Shown here in pieces: positions 16,968 through 25,157 of a stretch of DNA of 43,151 nucleotides (positions within the stretch are counted from its first letter, which is position 1; every line of letters starts with the position of its first letter). The position numbers were made by a program, and so were the translations under genes. The notes beneath the pieces were generated by a model. The model was given only the letters and a program-made list of their open reading frames with translations. It had not been told where the DNA came from and did no database searches. The stretch is from a gamma proteobacterium symbiont of Ctena orbiculata (GTDB lineage Bacteria > Pseudomonadota > Gammaproteobacteria > Chromatiales > Chromatiaceae): assembly GCA_003094555.1 (NCBI GenBank), contig NATW01000131.1, forward strand, positions 1 through 43,151, written 5' to 3'.

Positions 16968-18076
16968 GAAACACCCAATTTGATGTTACTCAGTTTTTCC
17001 ATACGCAACTCCCTGCTGGTTCGATCCCTGACCTTGCCTACCAGCTGACCACATGCCGCATCAATATCATCACCACGGGTTTTTCGTGTGGTAGCAATGA
17101 TTCCCGAGCGCTTCAGGCGCATCCGAAAAGCCTCCACCCGTTCCGCGGGTGATGCCTGATAGTGAGTCCCCGGGAAAGGATTGAAAGGAATCAGGTTTAC
17201 CTTCGAAGGGGTCCCCTCCAGGAGGCGGATCAAGGCCTTGGCATGATGCAGCGAATCGTTGACACCGTCCAGCATGACATACTCCCAGGTCACTTTGCGC
17301 CGCTTGTCACCTTTGACGTATTCGCGGCACGCGGGTATCAGTTCCTGCAGCGGATATTTGCGATTAATTGGCACCAATTTATCCCGTAACTCATTATCGG
17401 GAGCATGTAGGGAGACAGCAAGACTGACATCGCAGGATTCACGCAATTTCTTCAGTGCCGGCACAATCCCCGAAGTGCTAATAGTAACCCGATATTTGGA
17501 TACCATATAGGCTAGATCATCCTGCATGATTTTCATGGCCGTGATCACCGCATCAAGGTTGGCCAGGGGTTCACCCATTCCCATCAACACGATATTACTC
17601 GGCGGTTCACCCAAATTGCGGCTGGCAACCCATACCTGCCCGATAATCTCGGCAACGCTCAGATTACGATTGAAACCCTGCCGGGCGGTTGAGCAAAAGC
17701 TGCAATCCAGGGCGCACCCCACCTGGGATGAGACACAAAGCGTATTCCTTCCATCATCAGGTATCAGTACCGTCTCGATACGTTGCCCATCCAGCAACTC
17801 GAGAACCCATTTACGGGTGCCGTCAGTGGCAGGTTTTTCATACACCAGTTGCGGTATCTCTATATGCGCCTGTTGCCGAAGCTGTTCACGCAGACGCTTG
17901 GAGATATCGGTCATGGCATCGAAGTCGGTAACACCGTGTTTGTGTATCCATTTAAAGACATTTCTGCCATGAAATGCCTTGCAGCCCAATCCCAGGAAAT
18001 AGGACTCCATACCCTGCAGATCAAGGTCCAGGAGATTGGTGATTTGTCTCTCGTTAGCCAAAACAGGTTTTCGCAA
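16964..18076 (-). CDS. rlmN: Dual-specificity 23S rRNA/tRNA adenine C2-methyltransferase RlmN
   Basis: RlmN is a radical SAM enzyme that methylates C2 of A2503 in 23S rRNA and A37 of some tRNAs. The 370-residue product has the cluster motif Cys121-x3-Cys125-x2-Cys128 ('GCALDCSFCSTARQGFNRNL') and the mechanistic C-terminal Cys342 in 'DIDAACGQL'. Other typical blocks are 'NIVLMGMGEPLANLDAV', 'RVTISTSGIVP', 'LAVSLHAPDNELR' and 'VNLIPFNPFPG'. The apparent start is a TTG at 18076 without a clear ribosome binding site; homology begins at about residue 12 ('TNLLDLDLQGM'), so the start is uncertain by a few codons. It follows relA after 108 bases; ndk is not present upstream. Confidence 0.95.
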   Translation of the reverse strand: MRKPVLANERQITNLLDLDLQGMESYFLGLGCKAFHGRNVFKWIHKHGVTDFDAMTDISKRLREQLRQQAHIEIPQLVYEKPATDGTRKWVLELLDGQRIETVLIPDDGRNTLCVSSQVGCALDCSFCSTARQGFNRNLSVAEIIGQVWVASRNLGEPPSNIVLMGMGEPLANLDAVITAMKIMQDDLAYMVSKYRVTISTSGIVPALKKLRESCDVSLAVSLHAPDNELRDKLVPINRKYPLQELIPACREYVKGDKRRKVTWEYVMLDGVNDSLHHAKALIRLLEGTPSKVNLIPFNPFPGTHYQASPAERVEAFRMRLKRSGIIATTRKTRGDDIDAACGQLVGKVRDRTSRELRMEKLSNIKLGVS

Positions 18077-18184
18077 TATTGAACTTGTGATAATAGAGGA
18101 GGAGAAAAAGCATAAAATAACAAAGCGTTAGTTTAGCGATGACACGGCAGACTGGCAATCTAAACCTGCCACCCGGGGTAGTGC

Positions 18185-20389
18185 TTAAACCTGTCGTTTG
18201 ACCAGGTTCACATCCGGAAGCTGCTCAATTTTCGACAATAATCTACTTAATTGTTCCATATCCCGCACCTCGACCGTAAAGCGCATCCTGGCTGAATCGG
18301 TTTTACGATCGGTATTCGTGTTCACCCCGATGACATCGATGTCCTCATTGGTCAGAATCGACGATATATCCCGCAAAAGACCCTTTCTATCGCTGGCGAT
18401 AACCAGAAAATCGACTGCATAGCTGGTCTCCTGCTGCTCCATGCTCCAATGCACGGTAACCAGACGATCACTCTCACTCTTCTGTAGTGCACGGATATTG
18501 GGGCAGTCCGAGCGGTGGATCGTGACCCCCCGTCCCCGGGTGACATAGCCGATGATCGGATCATAGGGAACCGGTTTACAGCAGCGTCCGATAGTGGTCA
18601 TCAGGTCATCAACACCGGCCACCACCACCTCCCCTTTAACCACCCCCTGGTCACGCTGGGTTTCACCAATCTCTCTTACTCGCGACTCGGCCTTCGCCCG
18701 GCTGCCGAGACCGGCGACCTGGATGGGTGACAGATCACCGCGACCGATCGCCGCGTAGACATCTTCCGTATGTAGCAGATTGTGCTTGGCGGCGGCAGCT
18801 TCCAAGTCAGGTTTTTCGCTGATTGATAAGCGTGTCATTTCACGCTCCAGCGCCGCACGACCCAACTCCACATGGTGGTCATAGTCGAGTTGTTTGAACC
18901 ACTGCTTGACCCGGTTGCGCGCCTTGGAAGAGTGCAAGTAGCCCAGGTGCGGGTTGATCCAGTCGCGACTCGGGGTCCCGTTCTTGGCCGTCAGAACCTC
19001 CACGGTTTCACCACTGCGCAAGGGGCGATTGAGCTGCACGATATGACCATCCACCTTGGCCCCGCGACACTGATGTCCCACATCGGTATGGATGGCATAG
19101 GCAAAATCGAGTGGTGTCGAACCCTTGGGCAGTTCCACCACCTTACCCATCGGGGTCAGCACATAGATCCGTGTCGCCTCCAGCTCACTCTCCGCTCCAT
19201 TCGCCAGGGCACCACTTTCCGCTCCTTCATCCTTCCTTTCCAGCCATTGCCGCATCCACACGATTCTTCGTTCGAAATCCCTGTCCTGTTTGGCGTTTTC
19301 CTTGTAGCGCCAATGGGCCGCCACCCCCAGCTCTGAATGATGATGCATCTCACGGGTGCGAATCTGTACCTCCAGGGTCTTATCCTCCGGGCCGATCACG
19401 GCGGTGTGAATGGAACGATAGAGATTGGCCTTTGGGGTCGCGATATAGTCATCGAATTCGCCGGGTATATGTTTCCACAATCCATGCACCACACCTAATG
19501 CCGCATAGCATTGCGCAATATCATCCACCAATACCCGCACCGCCCGAAGATCGAAGATCTGTTCAATATCCACTGCCTTACGCTGCATCTTGCGCCATAT
19601 GCTATGGATATGCTTGGGACGGCCGTTGATTTCCGCATTCACCCCGGCGGCCTGGAACTTCTCCCGCAACAGCTCGATAACCTCTTTGATGAACTGTTCC
19701 CGGTCGGCACGTCGGCCATCCAATAGACTGGCTATGCGTTTATACTCCTCGGGATGGAGAAAACGCAGCGACAGGTCTTCGAGTTCCCACTTGACCTGCC
19801 AGATTCCCAGTCGATTTGCCAATGGGGCATAGATCTCCTCGGTCTCCTGGGCCAATCGACGACTCAGTTCCGGGGATAGCCTGCGTGCGGAACGCATCAG
19901 ATGAAGCTGTTCCGCCACCACCACCAGTATGACTCGAATATCCTCCGCAATACCCAGCAGCAGGCGACGCAGATTCTCCGCATGCTGCCCTTCATCCTGC
20001 CCAGCAACATCACTGGAGAGATCGGTCAGCAGATCGATGCGGGCCAGGTCATCCACCATATGGGCAGTACTCTCACCCAACTCCCGCCGCAGCGTTTCAA
20101 TACTGAGTCTAGAGTCCTGCATAACCCCCAGCAGCAGCGCCGCGGCAACCGTTTCCCGATCCATGCGTAATTCGATCAGGATCTCAGCCACGGACAGGGC
20201 ATGTCTTAATTGGGTTTCGCCACTCAAAATACGCTTGTCCGGGTTCGCCATGAGGGCGATATCCCCCGCCTTGCGTAACATCAAGCGATCTTGATCGTCG
20301 AACTCGGCAGGCAGCATCCCTAACCAGTGGGCAACAATAGCCGCATCGGCGCTATCCCCCTCCGGCAGTCTGCTACTGGTAGTGACCAT
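18185..20389 (-). CDS. relA: (p)ppGpp synthetase RelA
   Basis: RelA makes (p)ppGpp on stalled ribosomes carrying uncharged tRNA. The 734-residue product has, in order, a pseudo-hydrolase domain (about 40-190), the synthetase domain (about 240-380), a TGS domain (about 410-470), a helical/zinc-finger region and an ACT domain (about 660-734). The hydrolase motif HDxxED is lost: the place reads 'LLGVMQDSRL'. The synthetase has 'EFDDYIATPKANLYRSIHT' with EFDD at 311-314, the signature of synthetase-only RelA as opposed to SpoT. 'RCCKPVPYDPIIGYVTRGRG' marks the zinc-finger region. It starts seven bases after the DUF1015 stop and lacks a clear ribosome binding site, so coupling is likely. Confidence 0.94.
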   Translation of the reverse strand: MVTTSSRLPEGDSADAAIVAHWLGMLPAEFDDQDRLMLRKAGDIALMANPDKRILSGETQLRHALSVAEILIELRMDRETVAAALLLGVMQDSRLSIETLRRELGESTAHMVDDLARIDLLTDLSSDVAGQDEGQHAENLRRLLLGIAEDIRVILVVVAEQLHLMRSARRLSPELSRRLAQETEEIYAPLANRLGIWQVKWELEDLSLRFLHPEEYKRIASLLDGRRADREQFIKEVIELLREKFQAAGVNAEINGRPKHIHSIWRKMQRKAVDIEQIFDLRAVRVLVDDIAQCYAALGVVHGLWKHIPGEFDDYIATPKANLYRSIHTAVIGPEDKTLEVQIRTREMHHHSELGVAAHWRYKENAKQDRDFERRIVWMRQWLERKDEGAESGALANGAESELEATRIYVLTPMGKVVELPKGSTPLDFAYAIHTDVGHQCRGAKVDGHIVQLNRPLRSGETVEVLTAKNGTPSRDWINPHLGYLHSSKARNRVKQWFKQLDYDHHVELGRAALEREMTRLSISEKPDLEAAAAKHNLLHTEDVYAAIGRGDLSPIQVAGLGSRAKAESRVREIGETQRDQGVVKGEVVVAGVDDLMTTIGRCCKPVPYDPIIGYVTRGRGVTIHRSDCPNIRALQKSESDRLVTVHWSMEQQETSYAVDFLVIASDRKGLLRDISSILTNEDIDVIGVNTNTDRKTDSARMRFTVEVRDMEQLSRLLSKIEQLPDVNLVKRQV

Positions 20390-20395
20390 TGAAAA

Positions 20396-21634
20396 TCAGT
20401 CAAGCAGGTGACTGACCAATCCATCCGCCAATTTCGGTTCGAACCAGGTGGACTTGGGCGGCATCACTTCGCCGGCGTCCGCTACCGCCATCAACTGTTC
20501 CATACTGGTGGGAAAAAGCGAGAAGGCAACCGCCATCTCCCCACAATCAACCCGTTGCTCCAGGCCTGACAGGCCACGGATTCCACCGACAAAGTCGATT
20601 CGATTGTCACGCCGCGGATCGGAAATACCGAGGATGGGTTGAATCAGGTTGTCTGCCAGCAGACTGACATCCAGTCGCGCCACAGGATCACTGGGGATCT
20701 GGGACGCATCGAGTTGCAGACGATACCACTGCCCATCCAGATACATGCCGAATTCACCACTCTGCCCTGGCTTTACCGGCTGCTCACTGGGTTGGATCCG
20801 GAAAACCGCTTCGATGCGGGAGAGGAAAGTCCCCTTGTCCAATCCATTCAGATCCTTGACGACCCGGTTGTAATCGAGTATCTGCATCTGATTGTGAGGA
20901 AAGATGACACTCAGAAAGTAGTTATAGGGCTCATCCCCGGTGTGATTCCCATTGGCCGCCTTTCGCGAGGCAGCCACCCTTGAACCCGCCGCTGAACGAT
21001 GGTGACCATCAGCCACATAGAGCGCCGCCATCTGATCAAACTCACGGGTCAGAAACGCAACCTTTTCATCTTCATCCACGGGCCAGATTTCATGCCGCAC
21101 ACCATCAGCGGCTGTGACATCTATCTCAGGCTGGTTCTGGGATACCTCAGCGAGCAGGTTATCCACGCCCGGTGCACTCGGATAGACCAGAAAAACCGGA
21201 CCGGTCTGGGCATTCAAGGCATCCACCTGGCGTACCCGGTCATCCTCCTTCGCCGGACGGGTGAACTCATGTTTCTTGATCCGGTCGTTATCGTAGGCCT
21301 CAACCGAAGCAGCCGCCGCCAATCCTGTCTGAACATGGGTCCCCATGGTCAGGCGATAGACATAGAAGCAGGGTTTCTCATCCCGTACCAAAATCCCCTC
21401 CTGCACCATCTTCGTCAGGTTCTCTGCGGCCTTGGCATAGACCTCGGGGGCGTATGGGTCGATACCCTCCTGAAGGTCGATTTCGGGCCTCGAGATATGC
21501 AGAAAGCTCCACGGACGACCACGCGCCATCTCTCTGGCTTCGGCCTCGTTCATGACATCATAGGGTGGTGCTGCAACATCGGCAGCCCGCCCTTCGGCAG
21601 GACGCAGTCCAGGAAATGCTCTGATCAGCGGCAT
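20396..21634 (-). CDS. DUF1015 family protein
   Basis: The 412-residue soluble protein belongs to the DUF1015 family, recognised by 'PLIRAFPGLRP', 'VAAPPYDVMN', 'SFLHISRPEID', 'RIKKHEFTRPAKEDDRV', 'ALYVADGHHRSAAG' and 'NYFLSVIFPHNQMQILDYNRVV'. No function is firmly established for the family. 'DGHHR' looks like a metal or phosphate site; that is only a reading of conservation. No signal peptide or membrane segment is seen. The start has a GAGGA ribosome binding site. It is the first gene of the long minus-strand run and lies directly before relA, with which it is probably co-transcribed. Confidence 0.9.
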   Translation of the reverse strand: MPLIRAFPGLRPAEGRAADVAAPPYDVMNEAEAREMARGRPWSFLHISRPEIDLQEGIDPYAPEVYAKAAENLTKMVQEGILVRDEKPCFYVYRLTMGTHVQTGLAAAASVEAYDNDRIKKHEFTRPAKEDDRVRQVDALNAQTGPVFLVYPSAPGVDNLLAEVSQNQPEIDVTAADGVRHEIWPVDEDEKVAFLTREFDQMAALYVADGHHRSAAGSRVAASRKAANGNHTGDEPYNYFLSVIFPHNQMQILDYNRVVKDLNGLDKGTFLSRIEAVFRIQPSEQPVKPGQSGEFGMYLDGQWYRLQLDASQIPSDPVARLDVSLLADNLIQPILGISDPRRDNRIDFVGGIRGLSGLEQRVDCGEMAVAFSLFPTSMEQLMAVADAGEVMPPKSTWFEPKLADGLVSHLLD

Positions 21635-21816
21635 GGGGATATTTCCTCAGGGGTGTAAGGTCAATTCAAAACGACCCGATTGCAAGTGAGGGACGGATTG
21701 TTTCAAAAGAAGCATTGAATAATCAAGCGGTATCATCATGCCATGTAAGAAAAGGACTACGTTGATTTGGGATCAAACCTACATTTTTGTTGTGGTTAAT
21801 CGCATAGAATTAAAAC

Positions 21817-21942
21817 CGTCGCATCAAGGACGCAACGGATCGCAGAAACGTACAGGGATGTCCATGGATTGAAACCAATTGCCAACCAATTATTGCGACA
21901 ACAGATCCTGGCGCCCACGGATTGGGTGCCGGGGTTTTTTTT
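21817..21942 (+). ncRNA. Candidate small RNA ending in an orphan intrinsic terminator
   Basis: No plus-strand gene precedes the strong terminator at 21907-21942. About 90 bases before it, GTCGCA (21818-21823) pairs with TGCGAC (21894-21899) and would close a stem-loop domain. A TAGAAT (21805-21810) stands at the distance of a -10 for a start near 21817; the -35 is poor. The result would be an RNA of about 125 bases between folK and the DUF1015 gene. No coding frame with a ribosome binding site is seen in it, and it matches neither 6S nor 4.5S RNA by eye. Its existence is inference. Confidence 0.4.
21907..21942 (+). terminator. Orphan intrinsic terminator, plus strand
   Basis: An 11-bp stem (21907-21917 with 21923-21933, including G-T pairs) and a five-base loop are followed closely by eight T (21935-21942). 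The orientation is opposite to both neighbours, folK and the DUF1015 gene, so it ends something else, probably the RNA at 21817-21942. Confidence 0.75.
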
Positions 21943-21996
21943 GCTTTCAATTCAGCATCTTGGGCCTCTGCCCGACCCCATTTGAAGCATCTGTTG

Positions 21997-22488
21997 TCAC
22001 TCTGCTCGATACTCGACCCGCCACAGGGATTGATCCTGCCGGTCAAACCCGTCCCATAATTGTCCGTAACTCAGTCCGGTCTGAGGATGGATCTCGTCAG
22101 CCGCAACCTCCGACAAGGGCAGCAGGACGAAGGCATATTTCAGAATTTCGTCCCTGGGCAGCTGGATCGGGCCCTCATCTATGATCCGGTCGCCATATGT
22201 CAGTAGATCGATATCCAGGGTACGGGAATTAAACCTCTCCTGGGCACGCTCTCTGCCATGCCGCGCCTCCAGCTGGCGTAATATCGATACCAGCTCTCTC
22301 GGTGAACGGTCTGTGGAAATCCCCACGACCATGTTATGAAAATTGTCACCCTTGAATCCGACTGCCTCACTCTCATAGATCGGGGAGACCCGCAAATCAC
22401 CGAAAATAGCCTCAAGATCGTGCAGTGCTTGGGGAATATGATTCTCTGGTGCCATATTGCTGCCCAGGCTCAGCCAGACATTCACCAT
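21997..22488 (-). CDS. folK: 6-hydroxymethyl-7,8-dihydropterin pyrophosphokinase FolK
   Basis: FolK transfers pyrophosphate from ATP to hydroxymethyl-dihydropterin, two steps before dihydrofolate. The chosen start gives 163 residues beginning MVNVWLSLGSNM, the usual N-terminus. Signature blocks are 'SPIYESEAVGF', 'NFHNMVVGI', 'QLEARHGRERAQERFNSRTL' and 'DIDLLTYGDRI', the last carrying the Mg2+-binding Asp pair, then 'LPRDEILKYAFVLLPLSEVA'. The frame is open ten codons further upstream to an ATG at 22518 inside folB; a start just after the folB stop is more likely. FolB, which makes its substrate, is directly upstream. Confidence 0.94.
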   Translation of the reverse strand: MVNVWLSLGSNMAPENHIPQALHDLEAIFGDLRVSPIYESEAVGFKGDNFHNMVVGISTDRSPRELVSILRQLEARHGRERAQERFNSRTLDIDLLTYGDRIIDEGPIQLPRDEILKYAFVLLPLSEVAADEIHPQTGLSYGQLWDGFDRQDQSLWRVEYRAE

Positions 22489-22495
22489 CCCGGTT

Positions 22496-22852
22496 TCAGT
22501 CACGCTGACCCCGTTCAATGATCACCCCCACATCCCGCGCAGCGCTGACTGCACCCACCTTGTTGAGGGTCAAACGGACCCAAGGCACATTGAATTCGTG
22601 CAAAATTATCTCTGCACACCGTTCAGCCAGGGTCTCAACCAACTGGAACTCGCTCTCTTGAGCATATGAAACAAGACGTTTACTCACTGATTTGTAGTCC
22701 AGGGTATCCTTTATGGCATCGGTCGCCGCCGCCGTGGCGATATCGGTCCCCATTTCAATATCAAAAATCACCGTCTGCCTGATCTTCCGCTCCCAGTCAT
22801 AGATACCGATCACGGTATCGACTCGCAGATCCCGGATAAAGACTATATCCAT
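22496..22852 (-). CDS. folB: Dihydroneopterin aldolase FolB
   Basis: FolB cleaves (or epimerises) 7,8-dihydroneopterin to 6-hydroxymethyl-dihydropterin in folate synthesis. The 118-residue product begins MDIVFIRDLRVDTVIGIYDWERKIRQ (read in parts), with the substrate Glu in 'WERKIRQ', 'LDYKSVSKRLV', and the catalytic-lysine region 'VRLTLNKVGAV'. An in-frame start 11 codons upstream (22885) would add a hydrophobic stretch foreign to the family, so the ATG at 22850-22852 is preferred. It is followed by folK with a seven-base gap, so the two form a folate pair, and it is divergent from plsY. Confidence 0.93.
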   Translation of the reverse strand: MDIVFIRDLRVDTVIGIYDWERKIRQTVIFDIEMGTDIATAAATDAIKDTLDYKSVSKRLVSYAQESEFQLVETLAERCAEIILHEFNVPWVRLTLNKVGAVSAARDVGVIIERGQRD

Positions 22853-23035
22853 AAATACTAGCCATCTGTTTATCAAAAAGCTCATGGTAGAGGAGAATAG
22901 GCAGTGAGCAAACCCCCTTTCACTGTGAAGCCTTGTAATATGGCTGGTTCTGTTCCAACATGACCCGGTCGAACAAGCCTAACGCATGCATCTGATTTAA
23001 CCTCCATATGCCCTGAAATTACCTAATACGCAGAT

Positions 23036-23641
23036 ATGATCACAGATTCTCTTCTCGTTCTTGGGGCCTATCTATTGGGTTCCATTTCAAGTGCCATCCT
23101 TGTCTGTCGTGTCATGGGTCTGCCGGATCCGAGAAGTCAGGGATCGAACAATCCCGGGGCTACCAATGTATTGCGAATCGGCGGTAAAAAGGCTGCGGCC
23201 ATTACCCTGATCGGTGACTCTTTGAAAGGCCTGTTACCCATGGTTGCGGCACACCTGCTTGGGGTAACCACCATGGTTCTCGCCTTGACCGGTATGGCGG
23301 CCTTTCTGGGTCACCTCTATCCAATCTTTTTCGGATTCAAAGGCGGCAAAGGGGTTGCAACTGCCCTGGGAGTCCAATTTGGACTGCATTGGGGAATCGG
23401 CCTGGCAGTTGCATTGATCTGGCTATTTATCGCAAAGGTGGTCAATATCTCCTCTCTTTCAGCACTGATCTCTATGGCGTTGGCCCCCTTGATCGTCTGG
23501 CTGATCTGGCCGGAACCAGCCCTCGTGGTTATGCAAATTGCGATGTCGTCCATACTCTTCTGGCGCCACCGCTCCAACATCCAGAACCTGCTGCAAGGGG
23601 CAGAAGGTTCCATCCGCAATCAAGACGAAAGTGAAAAATAG
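23036..23641 (+). CDS. plsY: Glycerol-3-phosphate acyltransferase PlsY
   Basis: PlsY transfers the acyl group of acyl-phosphate to glycerol-3-phosphate, starting phospholipid synthesis in the inner membrane. The 201-residue product has about five membrane helices. The family motifs are present: 'GSISSAILVCRVMGLPDPR' at the N-terminus, 'GSNNPGATNVLR', 'GHLYPIFFGFKGGKGVAT' and the C-terminal 'WRHRSNIQNLLQG'. The length is normal. It is divergent from folB, as in many Gammaproteobacteria, and its stop is nine bases before the ATG of the next gene. Confidence 0.95.
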   Translation: MITDSLLVLGAYLLGSISSAILVCRVMGLPDPRSQGSNNPGATNVLRIGGKKAAAITLIGDSLKGLLPMVAAHLLGVTTMVLALTGMAAFLGHLYPIFFGFKGGKGVATALGVQFGLHWGIGLAVALIWLFIAKVVNISSLSALISMALAPLIVWLIWPEPALVVMQIAMSSILFWRHRSNIQNLLQGAEGSIRNQDESEK

Positions 23642-23650
23642 GTGAACCGG

Positions 23651-24610
23651 ATGCCGGATCTCGACATCATCGATTACGCAAACCAGATAACCTGTATAGA
23701 CACCCATTATCAGCGCCCCGAACTGGCGGCCTGTTATCTCTTGGAGTCCGAGGGTGAAGCAGTGTTTATCGATACCGGGACCAGCCATAGCGTTCCCTAT
23801 CTCATGCAACTCCTGGCGGCGAAAGGGATTCAGCCCTCCCAGGTAAAATATGTCATACCCACTCACGTGCATCTCGATCATGCCGGCGGCGCCGGTGAAC
23901 TGATGCGTCGGTTACCCGATGCATCGCTGGTGATCCACCCCTACGGCGCCAAACACATGATCGATCCTTCGAAACTGATCGCCGGCGCCACTGCTGTCTA
24001 TGGTGAAGCGCAATTCGCGCAGCAGTTCGGAACATTGACCCCAATTGCCGAGGAGCGGGTCACCGAAGCACCCGACGAGACCCGGGTGAGATTTGGCAAC
24101 AGAGAGCTGTTGATATTGGATACACCCGGCCACGCTCGACACCATTTCTGTATCTACGATGCCCTGAGCCAGGCCATCTTCAGCGGTGATACCTTCGGTT
24201 TATCCTATCGAGAATTCGATACTGAGCATGGTCACTTCATCATGCCCACAACAACTCCCGTGCAATTCGATCCCGTAGCATGGCAGGCCACTCTGGCGCG
24301 ATTAATTTCCCTTGCCCCCGAACGGATCTATCTCACCCACTATGGGGAAATCGGAACCCCCCAGACGATGGCGGAAAAACTGAGTCGCTATATCGACGAG
24401 TTCGCAACCATTGCCAAGGCATCCAACGCATCTCCTGGGGAACAACGGGTAGCAGATATTCGCAACAGCTTGAAGGATTGGATGCTTGCTGAACTTCAGG
24501 CTCATGGCTGCCGCCAGCCAGCCGATATCATTGAACAGCGGATGGCCATGGACCTGCACCTGGACGCACAGGGCTTGGATGTGTGGCTGACTCGCCTGGA
24601 ACAGGCGTAG
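23651..24610 (+). CDS. MBL-fold metallo-hydrolase
   Basis: The 319-residue protein is a metallo-beta-lactamase-fold hydrolase. The metal motif HxHxDH is His72, His74, Asp76 and His77 in 'PTHVHLDHAGGAGEL'; further ligands fit 'LDTPGHARHHFCIYD' and 'FSGDTFGLSYREF', and a late His in 'YLTHYGEIG'. The N-terminus 'IDYANQITCIDTHYQRPELAACYLLES' and the long C-terminal helical part (about 240-319) resemble a common proteobacterial subgroup of unknown substrate. The ATG at 23651 has AGG eight bases upstream; a GTG at 23642 directly after the plsY stop is an alternative. It is likely co-transcribed with plsY. Thioester or lactone hydrolysis is possible but not shown. Confidence 0.88.
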   Translation: MPDLDIIDYANQITCIDTHYQRPELAACYLLESEGEAVFIDTGTSHSVPYLMQLLAAKGIQPSQVKYVIPTHVHLDHAGGAGELMRRLPDASLVIHPYGAKHMIDPSKLIAGATAVYGEAQFAQQFGTLTPIAEERVTEAPDETRVRFGNRELLILDTPGHARHHFCIYDALSQAIFSGDTFGLSYREFDTEHGHFIMPTTTPVQFDPVAWQATLARLISLAPERIYLTHYGEIGTPQTMAEKLSRYIDEFATIAKASNASPGEQRVADIRNSLKDWMLAELQAHGCRQPADIIEQRMAMDLHLDAQGLDVWLTRLEQA

Positions 24611-24638
24611 CACAGACACAAGAAAAAGCTTTGAGTTT

Positions 24639-25082
24639 TTAGTGTTGGGTTTTGAGTTGCCTGGAAGAGGGTGTCGAGCCGCTCTGGTCCCAGGCGAAAG
24701 TACAGTCGAGCCTGGAAAGCACATAGATCATACCCTGCTCTCCATCACCGATCATCATCGACAAGGGGCTGTTGGTATTGAATTTATGGCTGCGCTGGCG
24801 CAACCAACGCTTACCCATGCCCGGGTTGGTGGGATAGGTGGTACGCAATGCGTCATCGATACGTACAAGGTACTCCACCCGGCGCATGAGATCGGGGCTA
24901 TCGGGTAGCGGCTTATTGTAGCGATACTGGGCAAAATGGCGCGCCTTTCCCTGCATATCCAGCAATGCCATGATCTCTTCTGTATGCAGACCCCAGCCTT
25001 CGAACATATTCATCACGCCTCGAGTGATTTCCAGTCGGTCACTCAAGCTCCTGCCAACACTGGTATCTTCAGCAGCTGTCAT
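24639..25082 (-). CDS. Antitoxin-like protein with Xre/MbcA/ParS toxin-binding (DUF2384) domain
   Basis: The 147-residue protein has a helical N-terminal part (about residues 10-60, 'SLSDRLEITRGVMNMFEGWG') and a C-terminal DUF2384-like segment. In the latter, 'RWLRQRSHKFNTNSPLSMMI' and 'GEQGMIYVLSRLDCTFAWDQ' (about 90-134) match the pattern of the toxin-binding domain of Xre/MbcA/ParS antitoxins. In such systems a RES-domain toxin lies next door; none is present here. The last residues (RQLKTQH) come from a TTTTGAGTTT-type repeat at about 24629-24660, so the C-terminus may have been altered by it. A GGTGGAG ribosome binding site supports the start. It follows the unknown gene at 25158-25604 by 75 bases in the same direction. 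Confidence 0.72.
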   Translation of the reverse strand: MTAAEDTSVGRSLSDRLEITRGVMNMFEGWGLHTEEIMALLDMQGKARHFAQYRYNKPLPDSPDLMRRVEYLVRIDDALRTTYPTNPGMGKRWLRQRSHKFNTNSPLSMMIGDGEQGMIYVLSRLDCTFAWDQSGSTPSSRQLKTQH

Positions 25083-25157
25083 ACTCCACCCAATTCCCTA
25101 CAAAATAACTTGGTTAAAGAGCATAGCACGATTCCCATACCTAAACCCCGAGATAAT

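Noticed and set aside
21810-22046. 78-residue minus-strand ORF before the DUF1015 gene
   Set aside because: It overlaps the 3' end of folK in another frame and covers the candidate sRNA; no ribosome binding site is seen.
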